Below, piece by piece: positions 9,652 to 19,722 of a DNA stretch of 60,482 nt. Under the pieces are notes generated by a model, which saw only the letters and a program-made list of their open reading frames with translations, searched no databases and was not told where the DNA came from. The number at the start of each line of letters is the position of its first letter. Position 1 is the first letter of the stretch. Source of the DNA: Desulfurococcaceae archaeon (GTDB taxonomy: Archaea; Thermoproteota; Thermoprotei_A; Sulfolobales; NBVN01); contig JAJHQJ010000005.1 of the NCBI GenBank assembly GCA_020833415.1, forward strand, positions 1-60,482, given 5' to 3'. A program made the translations under genes and the position numbers.

Positions 9652-10642
9652 GGCTAATCACCCCGATTGTATAGCCTAAGGCAACCCCGGAGATAAATAC
9701 AGCAACCGCTATCAAAGTGAAGGTTAGGTAGTCACTACCTCCTCCCGCAGTTTCGGTGTGGGCTCCGCGAATCATTAGGGCAGTGAGCGTAACTAAGGGG
9801 ATCAACTCCGGGGATACGTCCTGGTACTTAGATAGGGGGACTACAGCTACGGGAATCCCCCTACTCCTTAACTGGCTTACCGCGTCTCCGTACTCAGCTA
9901 ACTCGAAGTCTGAGACTAGTAGTACATCGTACAGCCTCCCGTAGGAGTTAGCTGCATCTAAAACACGCGGTGCCTCGACCTGTAGACCGTGCTCTGGGAG
10001 TACCAGGTAGCTGAGCTCTAGACCTAGCTCCACTACTACGTACTGGAGTACCGGTGTTAGTAGAGCTACCCTAGTAGCTCCCAACCTCCTAGATAACTGA
10101 TCAAGTACCTTAGCTAGGTCATCTAGGTACTGTAGGTACCTCCCGAGGTTTCTCTCGTAGTACTCAGAGCCGTCGGGGTCTACCTCGGAAAGGGCTCTGC
10201 ATACAGCTCTAGCTACTACCTTAAGCCCACCTAGCGTAAAGGCGTAGCCGTGGGGGTTTACCTCACCGGTTAGGGGGTTATTCAGTAGCTGGAGACCTGT
10301 AGTAAGGTAGTCCCTGTAGCTAACTAGACGTAGAGTTAGATAACCACTGGAGACTAACTCCTCGACCCTCTCCTCAATGGGTAGGTGTGAGGGGCCCGTC
10401 ATTACGACTAGGCGTGCCCTACTAACGAGGTCCAGGAGGGTCGATAGTGGGGGCTCGTAGTGGTGTGGGTCTACCCCTAGAGGTACCAATGAGATTACCT
10501 CAACTCTATCACCTCCAACAGCTCTAACTACAGGTTCTAGGTATGGAGCTGTAACAGCTACTACAACATCTCCGGAACTCACGTACAGGGAGGTATAAGC
10601 CGATAGCACTAGCATTACTGAGACTAGTACTGCTAGGTGCAT
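9635..10642 (-). CDS. Metal ABC transporter substrate-binding protein (ZnuA-like)
   Basis: VEVISLVPLGVDPHHYEPPLSTLLDLVSRARLVVMTG; PHGYAF His ligand. Confidence 0.85.
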   Translation of the reverse strand: MHLAVLVSVMLVLSAYTSLYVSSGDVVVAVTAPYLEPVVRAVGGDRVEVISLVPLGVDPHHYEPPLSTLLDLVSRARLVVMTGPSHLPIEERVEELVSSGYLTLRLVSYRDYLTTGLQLLNNPLTGEVNPHGYAFTLGGLKVVARAVCRALSEVDPDGSEYYERNLGRYLQYLDDLAKVLDQLSRRLGATRVALLTPVLQYVVVELGLELSYLVLPEHGLQVEAPRVLDAANSYGRLYDVLLVSDFELAEYGDAVSQLRSRGIPVAVVPLSKYQDVSPELIPLVTLTALMIRGAHTETAGGGSDYLTFTLIAVAVFISGVALGYTIGVISLGRRR

Positions 10643-10654
10643 CCTACCACCAGA

Positions 10655-10697
10655 GTTTTATTACGTAAAACCTCTTATAAGTTTTACCAAATAAAAC
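10655..10697 (-). promoter_or_regulatory. Promoter of metal-uptake operon: two GTTTTA-N5-TAAAAC palindromes bracketing a TATA box
   Basis: GTTTTATTACGTAAAAC (10655-10671) and GTTTTACCAAATAAAAC (10681-10697); TTATAAG between them on minus strand. Confidence 0.75.
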
Positions 10698-10737
10698 CAA
10701 GTAAAGCTTATTTCGCAGTTAACTCGATAAGCTACTG

Positions 10738-10814
<77 letters not shown>

Positions 10815-10898
10815 CGTCCTTAAACTCAACCGACTAACCAGTCCCTAAGCCCTGTAGCCTTTAAGGTAAAACCTCCAGAGGATCTTGAGGGTTGTTGT

Positions 10899-11417
10899 AT
10901 GATACTCTCAGATACCGACCTCGTGGAGTACCTGAGGAGCGGTAGGCTAGTTATAGAGCCCCTGGACTGGGAGATCGTCAGGGAGAACGGGCTGGACCTT
11001 AGGCTGGGTAGCGGGTTCTGCGAGATCCTGCAAGCTAGTGAGGTACTCACGGTAGGCGAGGGCGATGTCTCCAGCTATTACAGGTGTGGTGGGGGTGGGG
11101 ACTACCTACTACTTAAACCCTCTACGCACTACTTACTACACACCCTGGAGACCGTGGCCCTACCGGATGACCTGATGGGCTTCGTAGAGCTCAGGTCCAC
11201 GTTCGCTAGGCTGGGCTTCGTAATGCCCCCCACGATAGTCGACGCAGGGTTCAGGGGTCAGCTAACGGTGGAGGTACTCACACCCCCCTATCCGACTAGG
11301 GTTAGGGTGGGCACCAGGTTCCTGCACGTGGTGTTCGCCAAGACACTAACACCCGTAACCAACACCTACAGGGGTAGGTACCAAGGGCAGAGTGGGGTAA
11401 CCCTACCTAGGTGGTAG
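10899..11417 (+). CDS. dcd: dCTP deaminase
   Basis: MILSDTDLVEYLRSGRLVIEPLD...ELRSTFARLGFVMPPTIVDAGFRGQLTVEV. Confidence 0.9.
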   Translation: MILSDTDLVEYLRSGRLVIEPLDWEIVRENGLDLRLGSGFCEILQASEVLTVGEGDVSSYYRCGGGGDYLLLKPSTHYLLHTLETVALPDDLMGFVELRSTFARLGFVMPPTIVDAGFRGQLTVEVLTPPYPTRVRVGTRFLHVVFAKTLTPVTNTYRGRYQGQSGVTLPRW

Positions 11418-11460
11418 TTAAGCGCTGTTAAACTAGTCTAGCTCCAGCTTCTGGGTAGCT

Positions 11461-12369
11461 GTGAACGCTGTAGTGGTTCCAGGGAGTGTTGACCTAGACC
11501 TAAGCCTCTACCTAAGCTTTACCCTACCGATGTTCACCAAGAGGGGGGTCTGCTGGGTTAAGGAGTACGGCTTCGGGAGGGGCAGTATTCTGTGTTCGGA
11601 TGGTGGTGTGAAGTGTTATGGGGAGGGCTGTAGTGAGACCCTTGTTACCTACCTAGCAGGTCTATGGATAGATAAGGATAGGGCTTTAGAGCTAGTTGAG
11701 GGTAGGGCCCGCGAGGTTGCCGAGGATGTAGTGTCTAGGTTCTACTGTTTAGGGGTACCGGCATCTCCCTGGGATACATTTGAGGTACTTACCACAGCCT
11801 TTCTGTCCAGGAAGACGGACTACCACACTAATACCGTCAGGTGGGTTAGGCTCCTCCTAAGTTACTTAAGCCTCGAGCAGGGTCCCACCTTAGAGGGGGT
11901 TCTTAGGTGCTCTGAGAGAGTTTATAAAGAGTTCCACTCATACCAACTCCTTCAATACCACCAGGTCGTGAGGGAGATCTACGCCGTATCCTCAATGGCT
12001 AGGGCTGTGAAGGAGGTCGACAAGTTGAGGATGGAGCTAGTTAAGATAAGGTACGTCGGTCCTAAAGTAGCTGACTCCTTCATACTCCACGTAGGCTTAG
12101 ATCCCTCCAAGGCCCCGGTAGACGTACACTACATGAGGTTCCTGAAGAGGTGGGGTCTGCTTAGGGAAAGCCTTACAGTACCATCTAAGGTCTACTGCTC
12201 TAGGTACTCCTGCAGTAACTGCCCTCTAGCACCTAGGTGTGTATCTAACTACGCATCCACGCTATTTAGGAGTTTAAATGGCTTTATTCAATCAGCAGCT
12301 TACGTAGCTGACAAGCTAGGTATAACTAGGTGTGAGGATATGGAAAGAGTTAGACATAAGCTAGTATAG
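11461..12369 (+). CDS. HhH-GPD DNA glycosylase/endonuclease III-like with Fe-S ligand Cys
   Basis: KIRYVGPKVADSFILHVGLDPSKAPVDVHYMRFLKRWG (HhH-GPD) plus CSRYSCSNCPLAPRC. Confidence 0.8.
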   Translation: MNAVVVPGSVDLDLSLYLSFTLPMFTKRGVCWVKEYGFGRGSILCSDGGVKCYGEGCSETLVTYLAGLWIDKDRALELVEGRAREVAEDVVSRFYCLGVPASPWDTFEVLTTAFLSRKTDYHTNTVRWVRLLLSYLSLEQGPTLEGVLRCSERVYKEFHSYQLLQYHQVVREIYAVSSMARAVKEVDKLRMELVKIRYVGPKVADSFILHVGLDPSKAPVDVHYMRFLKRWGLLRESLTVPSKVYCSRYSCSNCPLAPRCVSNYASTLFRSLNGFIQSAAYVADKLGITRCEDMERVRHKLV

Positions 12370-12373
12370 AGCT

Positions 12374-12613
12374 TTAGCTAATTGGAGGGATTCTCTCTAT
12401 CTTAAACCAGGTAACCTCGTCTCTCTTAAGTAGTCTACTCACCTCGTTCTCAGCTACATCTCCATCTATAAGTACGTAGTAAAACCCGTCCACAACAGAG
12501 CTCTTTGTCACCTTAATAACCCTATACATAGATGATAGGCTCTTGATTATCTCATCAGCTAAGTTCCTGTAGTATGTGGTGAAGTATATGGCAGTCCTAG
12601 ACACGTTATCCAC
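12374..12613 (-). CDS. Hypothetical protein, 79 aa
   Basis: ORF track only; placed between genes on both strands. Confidence 0.45.
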   Translation of the reverse strand: MDNVSRTAIYFTTYYRNLADEIIKSLSSMYRVIKVTKSSVVDGFYYVLIDGDVAENEVSRLLKRDEVTWFKIERIPPIS

Positions 12614-12705
12614 CCATGATACTACTACCCCAGAGCTTTAAGCTTATGTTGAATTCTCAGCCTGTACTTTAAAAGGTCTTCATTCCTCCCGGTCGTACCT
12701 GCATA

Positions 12706-13110
12706 CTATCCTTTAAAACATCTTAGCTCTAACCATACGTAATCTCCATCACGGAGTCTCAGTAGCTCCCTCAAATACTTTGAGGAGACGACCTCCAGAA
12801 TCCCTTCATGGTGCTTAGATAGATTCGGTCTAACTACTACTACGTCTGCGGTAGCTGTGTTGTCCCTACCTATAGAGCCTAGCCAGTACCTAAACCCTCC
12901 GTAGAGTTTTCCCTCAAAGAATACGTTCCTTACGAACAGGGGTTTACATAGCCTCTCTATGTTACTAACGGGGGTCCCCATGTCAACGTTGAGGGTCCCC
13001 GGGTAGGGCTCTTCATTCAGTATCTCTGTGAATAGTAGGTAGTATATTGGGAGTGAGATAAAGTACCTCCCACGACCAGGTCCGCTCACAACCCTACCTT
13101 CTAGCTTCAA
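12706..13110 (-). CDS. ribK: Archaeal CTP-dependent riboflavin kinase
   Basis: LEGRVVSGPGRGRYFISLP...EPYPGTLNVDMG. Confidence 0.85.
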   Translation of the reverse strand: MKLEGRVVSGPGRGRYFISLPIYYLLFTEILNEEPYPGTLNVDMGTPVSNIERLCKPLFVRNVFFEGKLYGGFRYWLGSIGRDNTATADVVVVRPNLSKHHEGILEVVSSKYLRELLRLRDGDYVWLELRCFKG

Positions 13111-13732
13111 CGGCCCTCACCTCCTTAGCTACCCTATCAGCTAAGTAGGTAGGCTCAGGTAGGTCGTGATGCTTAAAGAGGGTTTTAGATAGAACCCTTA
13201 AGTTATCCAAGCTAACTCTATGCCCTATGCTTAGGTATACCTCCCTCCTACCATACTTAACTACTAACCCCCCAACTAGGTCGTCTACTACGATAAGCCT
13301 TTCGGGACCCGAGTCCACTACCCTACCGTAGAGTAAGCTCTTAGCTGCTCCCACAGATGCGGTGTCGGTGACCAACCCTATGTGTGAGGCTATACCAAAT
13401 CTTCTCGGGTGTGTTACCCCATGTCCATCTACTACGAGGAGGTCCGGTTTTATACTCAGAAGCTCTATAGCCTTAATTAGTAGAGGGGCCTCCCTAAAGG
13501 CTAGTAAGCCTGGTATGTAAGGCACCTCAACCCTTCCCTTAACGACTACATACTCCACAGGATCCAGTTGCGGGTATGTGAGTAGAACAGCTACACCCAC
13601 ACCGAGGTTCCTAGCGTAGCTAACGTCTAAGCCAGCTACGTACCTAACCTTACCTAGGTCTAAGTCGTTGAGCGAGACCCTCCTCGAGAGCCTCTCCTGC
13701 AGTCTCTTAGCTCTCTCAACATCGAATATCAT
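13094..13732 (-). CDS. nfi: Endonuclease V
   Basis: RYVAGLDVSYA...YIPGLLAFREAPLL...LLVVDGHGVTHPRRFGIASHIGL. Confidence 0.9.
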   Translation of the reverse strand: MIFDVERAKRLQERLSRRVSLNDLDLGKVRYVAGLDVSYARNLGVGVAVLLTYPQLDPVEYVVVKGRVEVPYIPGLLAFREAPLLIKAIELLSIKPDLLVVDGHGVTHPRRFGIASHIGLVTDTASVGAAKSLLYGRVVDSGPERLIVVDDLVGGLVVKYGRREVYLSIGHRVSLDNLRVLSKTLFKHHDLPEPTYLADRVAKEVRAVEARR

Positions 13733-13735
13733 ATC

Positions 13736-14341
13736 CTAGGCCACTGGGTAAAACCTCTCGTAGGCTCCCTTCCTAGTTATAACGGCTACGTCTACTCCGT
13801 CACCTGATACAGCATCCCTACTGATGGCTGCCCTGATAGCGTTTACAGCAAGTCTCTCGGCGTCCTCAACACCCATGTTCTCCCTGTACCCGCTTTCGAT
13901 AATACCTATAGCTATAGGTGCCCCAGTACCTATGGCAGCGTAGTTGTCCTCTATGAGGGAGCCTAGGGGGTCCATTACGAATAGGTGCGGCCCGGTCTCG
14001 TCTATACCTCCGAATATGATCTCCGAGAGGAACGGGTAGTACTTGTACTGGTATAGCAGTGTTGAAAGCAGCTTAGCAGCCCCCCTAACGCTAATGGGGT
14101 AGCCTAGGCTAATCTCGTACGACCTTACCTCAACCGATAGCCAGCGGGTTAGCGTCTGAATATCTGCGAAAAGCCCTGCTAAAGCTATGCCAAACCTATC
14201 GACTAGTATGTACACCTTCTTACCAGCTCTACTCATAACGTAACCTCCGTAAGCCACTCTCTTTTCGGCAGCTAGAACTACGGCATCCAGGAGCCTAAGC
14301 CCTACAGCTGTAGCTCCAGTTCCTAAGCGGTCGTAGCCCAT
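13736..14341 (-). CDS. psmB: Proteasome beta subunit
   Basis: TGATAVGLRLLDAVVLAAEKRVAYGGYVMSRAGKKVYIL. Confidence 0.92.
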   Translation of the reverse strand: MGYDRLGTGATAVGLRLLDAVVLAAEKRVAYGGYVMSRAGKKVYILVDRFGIALAGLFADIQTLTRWLSVEVRSYEISLGYPISVRGAAKLLSTLLYQYKYYPFLSEIIFGGIDETGPHLFVMDPLGSLIEDNYAAIGTGAPIAIGIIESGYRENMGVEDAERLAVNAIRAAISRDAVSGDGVDVAVITRKGAYERFYPVA

Positions 14342-14382
14342 ACCCTACCCCAACTATCCTAGAGCAACCAATATATAACTAA

Positions 14383-14478
14383 TGGTGGGCCCGCGGGGAT
14401 TTGAACCCCGGACCACCCGGTCCCCCACGGTTAGGCACGATATGAGCCGGGCGCTCTACCTGGCTGAGCTACGGGCCC
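14383..14478 (-). tRNA. tRNA with CAT anticodon (probably elongator Met; Ile2 not excluded) and ~19-nt intron after position 37
   Basis: Revcomp GGGCCCGTAGCTCAGCCAGGTAGAGCGCCCGGCTCATA[tcgtgcctaaccgtggggg]ACCGGG...CGGGCCCACCA. Confidence 0.88.
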
Positions 14479-14559
14479 CAGAAAGACTCCTGTAAGCGCT
14501 TTTAAACGTTTTAACCTCAGCCCACCCTCGCCCACCTCCAGGTGCCTGTCACGTTCTAC

Positions 14560-14598
14560 AACTGAAAGCATTACCCCTTAGGGCGGGGAGGAGGTCAG
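14560..14598 (+). repeat. 39-bp solo LE/RE hairpin of IS605/IS200 type
   Basis: AACTGAAAGCATTACCCCTTAGGGCGGGGAGGAGGTCAG preceded by TTCTAC. Confidence 0.75.
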
Positions 14599-14797
14599 TT
14601 GCTGTACCTAGGGGACCCCATCTTAGCCCATCCCTTTACAGGTAGCACGGTCACCTCGAGGGTAGGTTCTCCGGGTATCGGATGGGGGTTACTCCTAATA
14701 ATCTACTGCCAGATTTGGAGCTGCCTACCCGGTAGCAGTGAATCTCTCAGCCTTTCTAAACTTAATAATAACCTCTGAGGACATCCCTTATTTGGGT

Positions 14798-15340
14798 ATG
14801 CTACGCGTTAGAATCTACGTAATTAGAGCCGGCTCGGACGATCCGAGGAAGTCTACGGGGCTTAAACTGGTTAGGAAGGGGTTTGCCGAGAGGGTTACCC
14901 CAGAGCAGACCCTACCTCACTGTGTCGTACTGCTAACAGTGTTTACTGATGAAGTACTATCTCCACTAGATAGAGATGCTATATCTAGGTGTGGTATAGC
15001 TGTAGTAGACTCGTCCTGGAAGAGGGATATTGAGAGAATTAGGAGGGTGAGTACAGCTTGGAGGGGACCTAAGAGGATTCTCCCAGCGTTGGTAGCAGGT
15101 AACCCGATTAACTACGGCCGCATATCTCTACTAAGTAGCGCTGAAGCTATAGCAGCAGCACTCTACATAGTAGGCTACACTGAGGAGTCCCTAAGAATAC
15201 TCTCCCTATTCAAATGGGGTAAGACCTTCCTAGACCTAAATAGGGAACTTCTCGAAGCCTACAGTAGAGCTAGCTCTATAGAGGATGTACTGAGGATCCA
15301 GAGGGAGTTCCTGATCTCCAAGGGGCTAGTACCTCCCTAA
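14798..15340 (+). CDS. tsr3: Tsr3-like rRNA aminocarboxypropyltransferase (DUF367)
   Basis: DPRKSTGLKLVRKG...VVDSSWKRDIE...RGPKRILPALVAGNPINYGRISLLSSAEAIAAALYIVG. Confidence 0.85.
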   Translation: MLRVRIYVIRAGSDDPRKSTGLKLVRKGFAERVTPEQTLPHCVVLLTVFTDEVLSPLDRDAISRCGIAVVDSSWKRDIERIRRVSTAWRGPKRILPALVAGNPINYGRISLLSSAEAIAAALYIVGYTEESLRILSLFKWGKTFLDLNRELLEAYSRASSIEDVLRIQREFLISKGLVPP

Positions 15341-15392
15341 GTATGCGATTTAAGGAGGTAGGTAAATAAATATCTCCCATTACTACTACCAC

Positions 15393-15959
15393 TTGTGGTA
15401 TGCGGTGCCTTCAGCTAGGGTACTGGCTAAGATACTGGACCTCCTGGGAAGGGAGGGGATAAGCGGGGTTCTAGTAGGTAGTACAGCACTACAGCTTGCT
15501 GCCGGTATGCAGAGGTTTGACGGGGATGTGGATCTTTTTGTAACCTCAACATCAGTGCTAGCAAACCTAGGTATTGTTGAGGAGTTCGTAAGGCGTTATG
15601 GCTGTTTACTAGGCTCTACCTGGGTTGGGACTCCCAGCATTACGTGTTACATGGATGGTGAGGAGGTTATAGTGGACCTCTACGAGAACATGCACGACTT
15701 CTACATACCCACCGAAATACTCGAGGACTCTGTCGAGTACGAGGTTCAGGGAGTTAAGGTACGCGCAGTTAGACCTGAGGATTACATAGTTCTAAAGGCT
15801 GTATCGAGCGCTATAGAGGACCCGGATATTGTCAGGAGCTTAAGGGAGTTCCTAAGGTCTAAGAAGATAAAGCTGAGTAGGAAGTTAATAGAGTCTAGAC
15901 TTCAGCTATTTGAGGATCCCCAGGCAATTATGCGGAGGTTAGGCGATTTCATTAAGTAA
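15393..15959 (+). CDS. Nucleotidyltransferase-fold protein
   Basis: GVLVGSTALQLAAGMQRFDGDVDLFV (GS...DxD). Confidence 0.65.
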   Translation: MWYAVPSARVLAKILDLLGREGISGVLVGSTALQLAAGMQRFDGDVDLFVTSTSVLANLGIVEEFVRRYGCLLGSTWVGTPSITCYMDGEEVIVDLYENMHDFYIPTEILEDSVEYEVQGVKVRAVRPEDYIVLKAVSSAIEDPDIVRSLREFLRSKKIKLSRKLIESRLQLFEDPQAIMRRLGDFIK

Positions 15960-16628
15960 TCCTGAGGTTGCTAATCTGAGTAGTGAGGAGATATCGACGA
16001 ACTCCACGCGGAGTAGTAGAGACCTTATTACGTACTGAGCTAGGTCGAAGACCTTCGCAGCCCTAGTGAGTATTACGAAGTCACTACTACACACCACCCT
16101 CCCAGACCCTATGACCTCTACATCCGCTCGCGCTACGAGGATTGTCTCCAGACCGTACCTCTCTCTAATAAATTCAGCATGCTTAGAGCTCCAGCTGACG
16201 TTCTTATCTAGGACTATCAACACCTCAGCGGGCTTTAGATCCCTTAATGACTTAGCTACTAACTCCAGTGATAATACTATACTGGGGCTGTCGAAGTCTT
16301 TGATGTAGCTACTCCTGAGGTCCCTAACAAAGCCGTCGTCGCAGAGAAATAGCTGCCGCCCTTCTATAGCTGAGGCTACAGTAAGTACGACGTTGTAGCC
16401 GTCTATTACTAGAGACTCCCCAGCTACTACTCTAACGGTCTTACTCCTTACTGCTATAGCGTCAGAGCTTCTGTGAACGCATCTCAGTAGGAGAGCTCTC
16501 TCATCGCGCTCCAAACCGTACCTAGAAGAAACGAAGTCAAGGGAAGCCTTTTGAGGATACCCCCTATCTAGGAGGTAGCGGTAATCCCTTATAGCCTCCC
16601 GGACCTCAGTTCTTAGAGGGACGTACAA
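15939..16628 (-). CDS. DUF434-type archaeal protein
   Basis: SLDFVSSRYGLERDERALLLRCVHRSSDA...LVIDGYNVVLTVASAIEGRQLFLCDDGFVRDL. Confidence 0.7.
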   Translation of the reverse strand: MYVPLRTEVREAIRDYRYLLDRGYPQKASLDFVSSRYGLERDERALLLRCVHRSSDAIAVRSKTVRVVAGESLVIDGYNVVLTVASAIEGRQLFLCDDGFVRDLRSSYIKDFDSPSIVLSLELVAKSLRDLKPAEVLIVLDKNVSWSSKHAEFIRERYGLETILVARADVEVIGSGRVVCSSDFVILTRAAKVFDLAQYVIRSLLLRVEFVDISSLLRLATSGLLNEIA

Positions 16629-19378
16629 AGCTCACGCACTCTCTTCTCAAGGTAGCTACTGAGGTTAAGAACCTCAGGGTCGCTCAATTGCTTAGTAATC
16701 GTTAAAACGGCGTGGTCCCTCTTACCCCCACCCCTACCGCCCACTAGAGATGAGAGCTCTCTAACTAGGTCTACGGCACTGATGTATCTAGATGCGGTAG
16801 ACCCCTCAGATACCTCGATTAGCGATCTCTGCTGAACTGGTGCGATGAGGATCACCACCGCCTCCGGAACTTTTGAGACGTAGTCCTTGAGTACCTCCCT
16901 GAAGAGCTCCTCATCTAGGAACTCTACCCTAACCACGGATAACAGACACCCCTCACTAACCCTCCTGGCCTCAGCCTCGAATAGCCTCCTCAGGGATTTG
17001 CCAGCTAGATCCCTGTAGTTCTGCAACCTCCTCCTAAGCTCATCCAGTTCCTTCAGTAGCTTGGGTAGACGCTCCGAGACCTCACCGCCTACTAGCTTCG
17101 ACGCCTCCCTTAGTTTACTCTCCAGACTAGCTACGTACTCCACTAGCTGAGGTCCAGCTACGTACTCGAACCTTATAACACCGTCCTGTATCTTCTCGAC
17201 GTTGATGATCTTAAATCCGCCAACCTCAGCTGTGTTCCTGAGGTGGGTCCCGTAACAAGCCTCGGCGTCTAAACCACCTACCTCTACAACCCTTATGTAG
17301 GGCTCCAGCGGTACACCACCTTGGTATAGCCTAAAACCGTAGAGCCTCTCGGCATCGTACTTGTACAAAAGCTTGGACTCAACGCTCCAGGACTCGTTTA
17401 TAACTCTGTTGACCTCCCTCTCCATCCTCTCCACCTCCTCGGGTGTCGGTAACTTGTAGTGAGTAACGTCAAGCCTTCCCTTAGTAACCTCTTTCTCCGC
17501 ACCGGCCTGCCACACGTGGTCTCCGTATAGCTTCCTCAGAACTCCGAGGAGTATGTGGGTAGCTGTGTGGTGCCTCATATGTGCGTACCTTCTGTTCCAG
17601 TCTATCCTACCTACGACCTCGCGACCTACGTACTCCTTCGGTACCTCGCGGTCTACCTTATGCAGTATTACCCCACCCACCTTCCGGACATCAACTACCC
17701 TGAGCACTAAGTCGTCCACCTCTAAGGTCCCCGTATCTGGTTTCTGACCCCCTCCCTCAGGGTAGAAGGCTGTTTGGTCTAAGACTACGTAGTTCCCGAA
17801 GGCCCCTAGGACCTTAGCCCTGAACTCCCTCATATACGGATCTTCGTGGAAAAGCCTCCTGGTCTCCGGTAGTGAGAGAATGGCTTTGGCGATGTCCTCG
17901 GGAACCGGTACTGCCTCAGTCTTTTTAATCGGAGCTCTGGACCTCCTGGAGGCTAGTACGGAGTAGAACTCCCTAGGAGCCTCCACCGAGTATCCTAACC
18001 TACTAGCTATCTCAGCAGCCTCCTCAGGCGGGATTCCATGACTTTCGTAGAGCTCTACGAACTCCTCTAGGCTAAGTCCAGTAGAACCCTTAGTTAAGTA
18101 CCTCCTGATAACCGATGGGGCTCTCCCAACAAGCTCGGAGTACTTGAGGAACTCCACCTCCACCACCTCGTGTATGTACTGCTCAGCCCTCGGTACAGAT
18201 GGGTAGAGGTCCCTCCAATACCTAATCTGAAGGTCTAGTAGCTTATGCAGTACGTCAAGCCCTACCCCCAGTTTGGTAAGTATCCTAAAGGTCTTCCTAA
18301 GTACGAGCCTAGCTAGGTAGCCCTCACCGCTATTAGACGGTACTACACCGTCGGACAGCATTAGTATAGCTGTCTTAAGGTGGTCTAAGACGTTGTAGAC
18401 CTGTACAGCTCCGCTAACGTAGGCGTCGACCTCCTCTATAGGTAGACCTAGTTCCTCACTTACAAGAGCCTTAGCTCTGCGGAAGTTCTCGGATACCCTC
18501 GGATCAAGCCTACCGGACTTCCTAAGTAGGGAGTAGAGTAGTTTATCGGGAGGTTCCCTAACTCCGAGTAACTTGTGGTACTCGTGTACGAGGTCCCCGT
18601 ATATAGCGTGGAAGGCTGTAGGGGTTTTCTGTGTTAGCCAGGCGATTCTCTCAATACCGTAACCGGTATCAACTATCTTGAGGGGCATCTCCCGGTATCC
18701 ATCCTCCACGACATCGTACATCATGAAGACCAGGGTAGCTACCTCGAGACCCCCTACGGAGACCTCGAAGCAGGGCCCCGCGTTACCTCCCCCCTCCCAC
18801 CAGGACTCCTTGAGAGATAGCTCCTCCTCCGGGACGCCCATGACCTCGGTGAAGAACTCTACAGCGTACTCAACGGTCTTGTCGGTGAAGTAAACGAATT
18901 TATCTGGGTAGTTAAAGGCGTGGTGACCCCCCATTATGAAGTTCGTTAGGTGCCTCCCCAGGGTATAGCCTATGTTACCGAGGTCCTCGAGTCTTATGCA
19001 GGGCTGTGCTATGACTAGGGGGTTTGCGGGGGGTGGGACGATCATCTTAGTAACGTGGGGTTGGAATACAGCTATGGAGGCTATGGTTAGGAAGAGGTCT
19101 TCCCTCCACCTAGCTACTACGGGGTAGGGGTCTATAACCTCGTGACCCCTATCCTGGAAGAACTTGAGGAACCTATCTCTAACCTCCTTAACTATTAGCG
19201 GGGGGCTCTTTATGCTGATCCTATCGAAGTAGTAGTCCGTGCAGGGGGTATCGCCGCAGTTATCCCGCCTAACGGGGCTCCAGAAGTACGCTCTGCAGGA
19301 GCTGCACTGCTGTCTTAGGTAGCCTCTCTCTCTAAACAGTCTAACTCTAAATATCTCCTCCCTACTCGTCTCGCTCAC
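16613..19378 (-). CDS. alaS: Alanyl-tRNA synthetase
   Basis: 921 aa; class II motifs, RHHTATHILLGVL, CYGTHLRNTAEVGGFKI. Confidence 0.96.
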   Translation of the reverse strand: MSETSREEIFRVRLFRERGYLRQQCSSCRAYFWSPVRRDNCGDTPCTDYYFDRISIKSPPLIVKEVRDRFLKFFQDRGHEVIDPYPVVARWREDLFLTIASIAVFQPHVTKMIVPPPANPLVIAQPCIRLEDLGNIGYTLGRHLTNFIMGGHHAFNYPDKFVYFTDKTVEYAVEFFTEVMGVPEEELSLKESWWEGGGNAGPCFEVSVGGLEVATLVFMMYDVVEDGYREMPLKIVDTGYGIERIAWLTQKTPTAFHAIYGDLVHEYHKLLGVREPPDKLLYSLLRKSGRLDPRVSENFRRAKALVSEELGLPIEEVDAYVSGAVQVYNVLDHLKTAILMLSDGVVPSNSGEGYLARLVLRKTFRILTKLGVGLDVLHKLLDLQIRYWRDLYPSVPRAEQYIHEVVEVEFLKYSELVGRAPSVIRRYLTKGSTGLSLEEFVELYESHGIPPEEAAEIASRLGYSVEAPREFYSVLASRRSRAPIKKTEAVPVPEDIAKAILSLPETRRLFHEDPYMREFRAKVLGAFGNYVVLDQTAFYPEGGGQKPDTGTLEVDDLVLRVVDVRKVGGVILHKVDREVPKEYVGREVVGRIDWNRRYAHMRHHTATHILLGVLRKLYGDHVWQAGAEKEVTKGRLDVTHYKLPTPEEVERMEREVNRVINESWSVESKLLYKYDAERLYGFRLYQGGVPLEPYIRVVEVGGLDAEACYGTHLRNTAEVGGFKIINVEKIQDGVIRFEYVAGPQLVEYVASLESKLREASKLVGGEVSERLPKLLKELDELRRRLQNYRDLAGKSLRRLFEAEARRVSEGCLLSVVRVEFLDEELFREVLKDYVSKVPEAVVILIAPVQQRSLIEVSEGSTASRYISAVDLVRELSSLVGGRGGGKRDHAVLTITKQLSDPEVLNLSSYLEKRVRELCTSL

Positions 19379-19422
19379 CTAGTCACACAACCTTAGAATA
19401 GTTTAAAGCGTGATCGTAGGCT

Positions 19423-19692
19423 GTTGCAGAACCGACCGTAAGTTTAGGTATCTGTAAATACCTGTAAACTTGGTATCGTAGTAGTGTTCAAATACCCCTA
19501 CTCCCGCTATAGTTTCTTGGATGATCCGCTCTGCGGTGACTCCACGGACTCGGATGGGAGCCCCGTGGTGTTGGGCTCGACGGGGGCCCGTGGTGTGTGG
19601 GTGAAGCCGGTGAACCCACACCGAGGTCCAACCCCGCCAGCGGAACTACGGGTACACCAGATACTACCAGGTACCGATGGCGGGGAGGCGCT
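19423..19692 (+). mobile_element. ~270-bp IS607-derived MITE retaining the tnpB 3'/omegaRNA-like region (MITE-1)
   Basis: LE gttgcaga...gtttaggtatctgtaaatacctgtaaac; RE hairpin CCCCGCCAGCGG...CCGATGGCGGGG; closely matches 25805-26077 (revcomp) and the 3' end of the IS607 at 21767-23734. Confidence 0.88.
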
Positions 19693-19722
19693 AGCATGGG
19701 ACACCAGAGCTTTACCGTGAGG

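Noticed and set aside
14383-14478. Bulge in the CAT-anticodon tRNA as a pseudogene signal
   Set aside because: The extra ~19 nt sit at the canonical 37/38 intron position common in archaeal tRNAs; the rest of the cloverleaf is intact.
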